Shown here: in pieces, positions 59,278-64,000 of the stretch | Position numbering within the stretch: the first letter of the stretch is position 1 | Layout: every line of letters starts with the position of its first letter | Assembly: GCF_021044565.1 (NCBI RefSeq) | Contig: NZ_CP087997.1 | Location: forward strand, 1,612,001-1,676,000 | Direction: 5' to 3' | Length of the DNA: 64,000 bases | From: Subtercola endophyticus | GTDB lineage: Bacteria > Actinomycetota > Actinomycetes > Actinomycetales > Microbacteriaceae | Notes under the pieces: model-generated | The model's input: the letters and a program-made list of their open reading frames with translations, nothing else | Databases searched by the model: none | What the model was told of the DNA's origin: nothing | Translations under genes and position numbers: made by a program

Positions 59278-60186
59278 TCAGTTGCCGAGTTCGTCTGAAT
59301 CGGCGTCATCGGTGTCATCCGCATCCCGCCCCACCAGCGTCATCACGCCTTCCATGACCGCCGCATCCGTCGCCGGCAGGCCGCCCTCGACCGAGATCGC
59401 CAGTTCGAGAGCGGCGAAGAGCAACACGTGGGCCACGTTGCCGGTGATCAGACCTGTCGACCATTTCGAAATCGAGGCACCGCACACCAGGGTGATGTTC
59501 GAGAGTTCGTGCAGCCGCGAACGCTGGTAACTCGTCACCCCGATCACCGTTGCGCCCGCCTCCCCCGCCGCCTCGGCCGAGCGCAGGGTGACACTGTTCG
59601 ATCCGCTTCCGCTGATACACACGCACACATCACGGCTACCGAGCGATCGGGCGGTGAGCTGCTGTACCACCGCGTCGGCAGGCGCCTCGCTGGGACGACT
59701 CGAGTTCAGAAAGCCGAGATTCGCGAGCTGAGCGATCGGCGCCGAGGCGCCGTTTCCGATGAGCAGCAGACGACGGGCACCCGTCATTGCGGTCACCGCG
59801 CGATCGAATTGATCGAAGTCGAGCGGCGCGAGCGAGTTCGCCAATTCGTCGCCCGCCGAGCGGAACATCGACGGAATCCACTCGCGTGGTGGGCCTTCAT
59901 GACTCACGGCGGCCGGCTCGAGTCGCGACGGCTGATCACGAAGCAGCAGCAGTCTCAGATGCTGAAATCCCTTGAAGCCGAGGCTCTGGCAGGCGCGGAT
60001 GACCGTGGCCGCCGATGTTCCGGTACGCGCAGCGAGATCGGCGGCCGACATCATCGGTACGTCTTCGGGATGCTCGACGATCTGCCGCGCGACGCGCTGT
60101 TCACTCGGCACGAGCGCCGGAATCACCGATTCGATGTAGGTGAGGGTGCCGCCGAAGGGCGGGTCGGCGTGCTGGAGATCTGTCAT
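59278..60186 (-). CDS. MurR/RpiR-family regulator (HTH_6 + SIS)
   Basis: A 302-residue regulator starting at ATG 60186 (MTDLQHADPPFGG). The N-terminal HTH_6 domain spans about 20-95 (VPSEQRVARQIVEHPEDVPM, AADLAARTGTSAATVIRACQ). A SIS phosphosugar-binding domain follows at about 120-260 (RRLLLIGNGASAPIAQLANL, CVCISGSGSNSVTLRSAEAA). SIS domains of this family sense phosphorylated sugars, in keeping with the phosphoester theme of the operon directly downstream on the same strand. The acidic tail is DADDTDDADSDELGN. Confidence 0.92.
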   Translation of the reverse strand: MTDLQHADPPFGGTLTYIESVIPALVPSEQRVARQIVEHPEDVPMMSAADLAARTGTSAATVIRACQSLGFKGFQHLRLLLLRDQPSRLEPAAVSHEGPPREWIPSMFRSAGDELANSLAPLDFDQFDRAVTAMTGARRLLLIGNGASAPIAQLANLGFLNSSRPSEAPADAVVQQLTARSLGSRDVCVCISGSGSNSVTLRSAEAAGEAGATVIGVTSYQRSRLHELSNITLVCGASISKWSTGLITGNVAHVLLFAALELAISVEGGLPATDAAVMEGVMTLVGRDADDTDDADSDELGN

Positions 60187-60344
60187 GAGGCCCTTTTCTA
60201 CCACGGCCGGGTGAATCCGAAGTGGCGGTCATCGGCGACCGCCGTGGCGGAATAACGCGCCGCGGCGCGCACTACTCGCGCCCTCATCTTCGCGTGCCCG
60301 GATCGGTCGACTGAGAATCTGCGTGGGTGCGATAGCCTCCAGCA

Positions 60345-60764
60345 ATGACAATCGTTCCGGCCCAACCCACTCCAGCACAACCGCAGTTCCTCGTCGGAAT
60401 CGGCAACGTGAACGCCACGGACTACTGGATCGTCACTCCCGCGGGAACCTGGCCACTCGCCGACATCAACGTCACGTCGCACGATCAGACTTCCACCACC
60501 ACTCATACCCCCGCCTGGGCAATCGTCATGGTCGTCATCTTCATTTGGTTCTTTCTGCTCAGCCTGCTGTTCCTTCTCGCGAAAGAGACCAGAGTCTCCG
60601 GGTATGTCGCTGTGCACATTCAGGCCGGAAGCCAATCCTTCACGGAGCAGATTCCCGTTTGGAACGCCCAGCAGCGCGCAGACGTTCTCCAACGAGTCGC
60701 CTACCTGCAGGGGCTCGTTGGCCAAGCCCGTTATCGTCAGGCGCAGCAAACGCCTCTCTCCTGA
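60345..60764 (+). CDS. small membrane protein of unknown function
   Basis: A 139-residue protein with one strong membrane helix in the middle (AWAIVMVVIFIWFFLLSLLF, about residues 57-76). The N-terminal half before it reads GIGNVNATDYWIVTPAGTWPL, and the C-terminal half VSGYVAVHIQAGSQSFTEQI ends with a helix. Proteins of this shape, with a short W-containing beta segment then one TM, occur in actinobacteria without known role. The gene is alone and converges on the SDR gene. A start at 60345 is plausible, without a clear ribosome site. Confidence 0.65.
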   Translation: MTIVPAQPTPAQPQFLVGIGNVNATDYWIVTPAGTWPLADINVTSHDQTSTTTHTPAWAIVMVVIFIWFFLLSLLFLLAKETRVSGYVAVHIQAGSQSFTEQIPVWNAQQRADVLQRVAYLQGLVGQARYRQAQQTPLS

Positions 60765-60778
60765 GCGTGCCGACCTGG

Positions 60779-61498
60779 TCAGGCGCCAGACAGGGCCGAG
60801 AACAGCTTCTCGTAGCGTTCCGAGGGGCTGAGGGTGAGTCCGGATTTCACGAACCTCGCCCAGTCGTCGGCCAGCACCTCGTCGAGACCCGACTCGATGG
60901 CATCGAGGCTGGCCGCCGCCAAGGCGGTCGGCGAGATCTTCGGGGCTTCGAGGCCCGCGGCCATGTCTGTGTCGACAAGGCCCATGTGCACGCCGACGAC
61001 GTGGGTGCCCTGGTCTGCGAGTTCGAGGCGCGCACTGTCGGTGAGCTGCCACGCCGCCGCCTTCGAGGCAGCATAGGCTCCAGCACCGGGAACGGTGAAC
61101 CACGACAGCGCCGAGACGACGTTGAGAATGGCGCCTCCCCCGTTGGCCTTCAGTATCGGAGCGAACGCTTGAGTCATGAGCAGTGGGCCGAAGAAGTTCG
61201 TGTCCATCTCTCGCCTGATCTCCGCCACGTCGCCGGAGATAAGCGAGGTACCAGTCGAGATTCCCGCGTTGTTGATCAGCACCTGAACGTCGCCGGCCGA
61301 TTCGGCAGCGGCCCGCACCTGCGAGGGATCCGTGATGTCGAGACGGAGAGGCACGACGCCGTCGACGTCGATGGCGCCCGGGATGCGGGAGGCGGCGTAG
61401 ATCTTCGCCGCTCCGCGCTGCTTGAGCTGCGCGACGAACTCGCTTCCAATTCCTCGGTTGGCTCCGGTCACCAGCACAACGGCGTTCTTCAATTGCAT
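60779..61498 (-). CDS. short-chain dehydrogenase/reductase
   Basis: A classical SDR of 239 residues. The NAD(P) motif TGANRGIGSEF lies at residues 13-23, with LRLDITDPSQ (Asp of the cofactor pocket), VLINNAGIS, the catalytic Ser in VVSALSWF, and YAASKAA (Tyr and Lys near 150-154). It is divergent from a TetR regulator with two near-identical boxes in the intergenic region, so it is most likely repressed by that protein. The substrate is unknown; relatives commonly detoxify or reduce small carbonyls. Confidence 0.9.
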   Translation of the reverse strand: MQLKNAVVLVTGANRGIGSEFVAQLKQRGAAKIYAASRIPGAIDVDGVVPLRLDITDPSQVRAAAESAGDVQVLINNAGISTGTSLISGDVAEIRREMDTNFFGPLLMTQAFAPILKANGGGAILNVVSALSWFTVPGAGAYAASKAAAWQLTDSARLELADQGTHVVGVHMGLVDTDMAAGLEAPKISPTALAAASLDAIESGLDEVLADDWARFVKSGLTLSPSERYEKLFSALSGA

Positions 61499-61513
61499 GA
61501 GTTTCTCTTTCTG

Positions 61514-61566
61514 TAGCGATCACTATGAATCGTGTCCGACCGTACCACATTCCATAGCGGTCACTA
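61514..61566. promoter_or_regulatory. two TetR operator boxes between SDR and TetR genes
   Basis: TAGCGATCACTA (61514-61525) and TAGCGGTCACTA (61555-61566) differ at one base, are each nearly palindromic and lie 41 bases apart. The first sits 16 bases upstream of the SDR ATG, the second 16 bases before the TetR ATG, so one repressor can close both promoters. Confidence 0.75.
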
Positions 61567-61581
61567 CGATAGACTCGATGC

Positions 61582-62166
61582 ATGGCGGGCAGACCTCGAA
61601 GCTTCGATCGCGACACCGCGCTGGCAACAGCTATCGAGCTGTTCTGGCGCGCCGGTTACGAAGAGACCACCATTGCAATGCTGACAAAAGCCATGGGCGT
61701 GACTCCCCCGAGCCTGTACGCGGCATTCGGCGACAAAGACACCCTGTTCGATGAAGCCTCCGCGCTGTACTTCCGCCGCATCTGCGACGCTATCGACTCT
61801 GCCGCCGCCCGCCCCACCGCCCGCGAGGCCATCACTGTCATGCTCGACGACACCGCCCGCGCTCACACCGACACTCTGACGCCGCTGGGCTGCCTCATGC
61901 TGACCGAGCCGCGCCTCGCCGCGCAACGGCAAGCCATACACGATCGGCTCATGCACCGCATCGCCCGAGGAATCGCAGAGGGCGACCTTCCGGCGACCGT
62001 TCAACCCGATCAGCTGGCGTCGTTCCTGATGGCGGTCATGCGAGGCATGTCGGGGTGCGCCAGAGACGGCGGTTCTACCGAGGAGATCCTCGCCATTGCC
62101 AGCTTGGCCGTCTCCGCCATACCAGAATCGCCAGCGGTTTCGCGACCTTCTCTGGCACGCTCATGA
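61582..62166 (+). CDS. TetR/AcrR-family regulator
   Basis: A 194-residue regulator (MAGRPRSFDRDTALATAIEL). The HTH lies at about 8-55 with ETTIAMLTKAMGVTPPSLYA and AFGDKDTLF, typical of the AcuR/YxaF-like group that responds to reactive or aromatic small molecules. The C-terminal ligand domain contains CLMLTEPRLAAQRQAIHDR. It is divergent from the SDR gene, with shared operator boxes, and its stop overlaps the next start as ATGA (62163-62166), so it is co-translated with the FAD oxidase. SDR, regulator and oxidase therefore form one response unit. Confidence 0.9.
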   Translation: MAGRPRSFDRDTALATAIELFWRAGYEETTIAMLTKAMGVTPPSLYAAFGDKDTLFDEASALYFRRICDAIDSAAARPTAREAITVMLDDTARAHTDTLTPLGCLMLTEPRLAAQRQAIHDRLMHRIARGIAEGDLPATVQPDQLASFLMAVMRGMSGCARDGGSTEEILAIASLAVSAIPESPAVSRPSLARS

Positions 62167-63548
62167 GCCACAGCGACGGCATCGACGAGCACCTCGCCCG
62201 CGGCTCGGCAACCTACGAGGATGCTCGGCGTAGCGCCGTCTGGCAGAACATCGTGCCGGCACAGTACCCGGCACAGATTGTTCGGGTCAGCTCGGCAGAG
62301 GGAGCCGCCGCCGCGGTCACCGATGCCGTTCTGAACGGACGAAAGGTTTCGCTTGTCAGCGGCGGTCACAGTTATGTCGGCAGCTCGCTTGTCGACGACA
62401 GCGTACTCATCGATCTCGGGGCGCTCAACGGCATCACGGTCGATCGCGACTCGATGATCGCGACGGTCGGACCCGGGGTGAGAAATGGTGACCTGAATGC
62501 AGCCCTGACGCGGGCGGACCTGGCTTTTCCTCTCGGGCACAGCCCGACGGTGGCGGTCGGCGGTTACCTTCTGGGCGGTGGGCTGGGCTGGAATTCGGAG
62601 CAGTGGGGCGGGGCAGCGTGCGCGTCGGTGATCGGGGCAAATGTGGTGCTCGCTTCGGGCGAACGAGCGCACGTCTCGGCTGAGCAGAATCCCGATCTGT
62701 TTTGGGCATTGCGCGGCGGCGGCCCGGGGTTTTGCGCACTGGTGACCAGTTTCGACGTGCGTCTCTATGAACGCCCGGTGGAGATCGTCGAGTTGAGCGC
62801 GACCTACCCTCTCGCAGATGCTGCCTCTCTCGCCGCGTGGGCCGAGTCGGCCGTGCCCGGCAAGGCGCGGTGCATCGAACTGTCGATCATGTTCTCGTTC
62901 GATATTGACGGGAGTGCGATGTGTTCGGTGTCGGCGATCGCCTTCGCCGACTCTTCGGCGACCTGCTCCGAACTGTTGCAGCCTCTCGTGCAGAGCCTGC
63001 CTGCTTCGTCTTCACCGGCCGCGACCGGCGCGCGTCTGACGTCTCGTTCGATGCGCGAGCTGCTCGACGCGAACGACGATCCACCGGCTCGTTACAGCGT
63101 CGAGACGGCGTGGTGCAGCGATGTCGCGGCAGCAGTGACGACGGCCGCCGAACAGTTCGCCGGCGCCACGGCGGCGGGCACGATCATCCATCTCTCCCTT
63201 CGATCGCACGTCGACGTGCCAGCGGAGGCGGCTTTCTCCATCGCTGCGCCTGTGCTGGTGTTCTCTTCGGCGGTGTGGAGCGACGAGGCCGATGACGCGG
63301 CACAGTTGGCTTGGTCAGATGGGGTGGTCGATGCCCTGGCGCCCCTCACGCTCGGCTATTACGTCAACGAGACCGACTTCATTCGGCACCCCTCACGACT
63401 GACCGGATGCTTCACCCCGGCCGCGAGTGCACGGTTGCGTTCCGTGCGCGAGCGTTTCGATCCACGCGGGGTCTTCAGCGCACCGGGAGCCTTCAGCGCG
63501 CCGGGAGTCTTCAGCGCACCCGGAGCCTTCAGCGCACCGGGAGCCTGA
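62163..63548 (+). CDS. BBE-type FAD-linked oxidase with repetitive C-terminus
   Basis: ATG 62163 overlaps the TetR stop. The 461-residue protein has the FAD_binding_4 domain (IVRVSSAEGAAAAVTDAV, SGGHSYVGSSLVDDSVLIDL, with the His that takes the flavin) and a berberine-bridge C-terminal part (YYVNETDFIRHPSRL). In HSPTVAVGGYLLGGGLGW the place of the Cys that makes the second flavin bond in bicovalent relatives is Ser, so a single covalent link is expected. The end after FDPRGVF is four copies of a hexapeptide repeat (G-V/A-F-S-A-P). It is probably a carbohydrate or alcohol oxidase. Confidence 0.88.
   Translation: MSHSDGIDEHLARGSATYEDARRSAVWQNIVPAQYPAQIVRVSSAEGAAAAVTDAVLNGRKVSLVSGGHSYVGSSLVDDSVLIDLGALNGITVDRDSMIATVGPGVRNGDLNAALTRADLAFPLGHSPTVAVGGYLLGGGLGWNSEQWGGAACASVIGANVVLASGERAHVSAEQNPDLFWALRGGGPGFCALVTSFDVRLYERPVEIVELSATYPLADAASLAAWAESAVPGKARCIELSIMFSFDIDGSAMCSVSAIAFADSSATCSELLQPLVQSLPASSSPAATGARLTSRSMRELLDANDDPPARYSVETAWCSDVAAAVTTAAEQFAGATAAGTIIHLSLRSHVDVPAEAAFSIAAPVLVFSSAVWSDEADDAAQLAWSDGVVDALAPLTLGYYVNETDFIRHPSRLTGCFTPAASARLRSVRERFDPRGVFSAPGAFSAPGVFSAPGAFSAPGA
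63468..63545 (+). repeat. 18-bp coding tandem repeat at the oxidase C-terminus
   Basis: Four in-frame 18-bp units (63468-63539), each encoding GVFSAP or GAFSAP in alternation, are followed by GA and the stop. The units differ by few bases, chiefly GTC versus GCC and CCG/CCC. They extend the normal C-terminal FDPxGVF motif of this enzyme family by duplication, so the original end was probably at the first unit. Confidence 0.85.
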
Positions 63549-63565
63549 CACGCCGCGCTCGAGGG

Positions 63566-64000
63566 TCACGCCCAGCGGCGCCCGACCACGCGTTCGAGAA
63601 CGACGGCGACGCCGTACGCAGCAAGCGCGAGCACGATGGAGACGAGCACCGCTGCCCACGACCCGCCGGTGTCGAGTATCACGGTCTTCTGGCTGAACAC
63701 TCGCCCAAGGCCGCCCTGGCCGAGCAGCCATTCGGCCGAGAGGGCGATGAGAAAACAGTTCGCGGCCGAGAGGCGCAGGGCGAGCATCACCGACGGTACG
63801 GCTGCCGGCAGAGCGAGCCTGACCAGTACGGTCAGTCGCGAAGCTCCGTAGACCGCGAAGATGTCGTCGCTGCCCGGCGGCCTCGTGGTGAGACCGCTCG
63901 CCGCCAAGACGTACACCGGAAAGAACGCCATGATGATGCACGCGGCGAACACGGTCGCGACTCCGTACCCCAGAACGCTGCCCAGAATCGGGATGAAAAT
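63566..64000 (-). CDS. NitT/TauT-type ABC permease, C-terminal part (cut by window end)
   Basis: The frame is open to the last base of the window and stops at 63566-63568; about 144 residues are present. Membrane segments (FIPILGSVLGYGVATVFAAC, MAFFPVYVLAASGL) and the coupling loop (FAVYGASRLTVLVRLALPAA, then VPSVMLALRLSAAN) are those of SsuC/TauC/ThiX-like permeases, ending with LVSIVLALAAYGVAVVLERV. A matching type of binding protein occurs only at 9546, far away. Its stop lies 17 bases after that of the oxidase gene, convergent. Confidence 0.85.
   Translation of the reverse strand: MFIPILGSVLGYGVATVFAACIIMAFFPVYVLAASGLTTRPPGSDDIFAVYGASRLTVLVRLALPAAVPSVMLALRLSAANCFLIALSAEWLLGQGGLGRVFSQKTVILDTGGSWAAVLVSIVLALAAYGVAVVLERVVGRRWA

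Noticed and set aside
1..64000. CRISPR arrays, tRNA, rRNA or phage structural genes
   Set aside because: I found no regularly spaced direct repeats, no tRNA-like or rRNA-like stretch, and no capsid, portal or terminase motifs when reading the window by eye.

Overview
The window is a high-GC chromosomal segment from an actinobacterium, most likely a member of Microbacteriaceae. The basis is codon use, long antisense open frames typical of high GC, GTG starts, several promoters whose -10 box sits 6 nt before the start codon (leaderless mRNAs), and the gene types present (WYL, RpiR and TetR regulators, MMPL exporter, MoxR/VWA pair, SBP5-type sugar importer). I see no rRNA, tRNA or CRISPR array. 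Family names come from motif recognition alone; no database search was run.

Region 1 (1-12.5 kb) is accessory and scarred. It holds the end of a LuxR regulator, an N-terminally truncated hydrolase, a TetR regulator, and an IS3-family element whose orfA is split by an IS256-family element with a 9-bp target duplication. Small unknown genes and a decayed regulator follow. Next comes a minus-strand catabolic cluster: two alpha/beta hydrolases, an isocitrate lyase/PEP mutase family enzyme, an isopenicillin-N-synthase-type dioxygenase and a NitT/TauT-type binding lipoprotein. A divergent XRE-cupin regulator faces it across two palindromes. The region ends where a 5'-truncated acyl-CoA synthetase and a 5'-truncated aldehyde dehydrogenase meet head to head at a GAATTC sequence.

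Region 2 (13.5-25 kb) holds a histidine phosphatase, a MoxR ATPase/VWA pair, a 2OG-oxygenase-like gene behind a DtxR/IdeR-type iron box, a stand-alone GmrSD-type (DUF262-DUF1524) defence nuclease, and a TetR/MMPL exporter pair.

Region 3 (24.6-45.7 kb) is a glycan import and degradation locus. Two tandem TetR paralogues precede an SBP5 lipoprotein, a permease, a permease-ATPase fusion, a second ATPase, GH42, two GH3 enzymes, GH43 and a DUF5060/DUF4038 putative glycosidase. The last eight genes are joined by seven consecutive 4-nt stop/start overlaps. GH30 and GH78 genes converge on them from the other strand. No enzyme shows an export signal, so oligosaccharides are probably imported whole and cut in the cytoplasm.

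Region 4 (45.9-51.9 kb) is mixed: a hydrolase, a leaderless AbiE-like toxin-antitoxin pair whose toxin carries an in-frame stop, a WYL regulator divergent from a VOC protein, a DUF4345-like membrane protein, and an alcohol dehydrogenase divergent from a TetR regulator.

Region 5 (52-60.2 kb) is an operon with a complete CUT1-type sugar ABC importer, two class III metallophosphoesterases and a PF13350-type phosphatase, under an RpiR/SIS regulator. It looks like an uptake-and-dephosphorylation system for a phosphorylated or phosphodiester sugar/polyol and is my best candidate for an undescribed system.

Region 6 (60.3-64 kb) holds a small membrane protein, an SDR divergent from TetR plus a BBE-type FAD oxidase with clear operator boxes, and the end of a NitT/TauT-type permease cut by the window edge.
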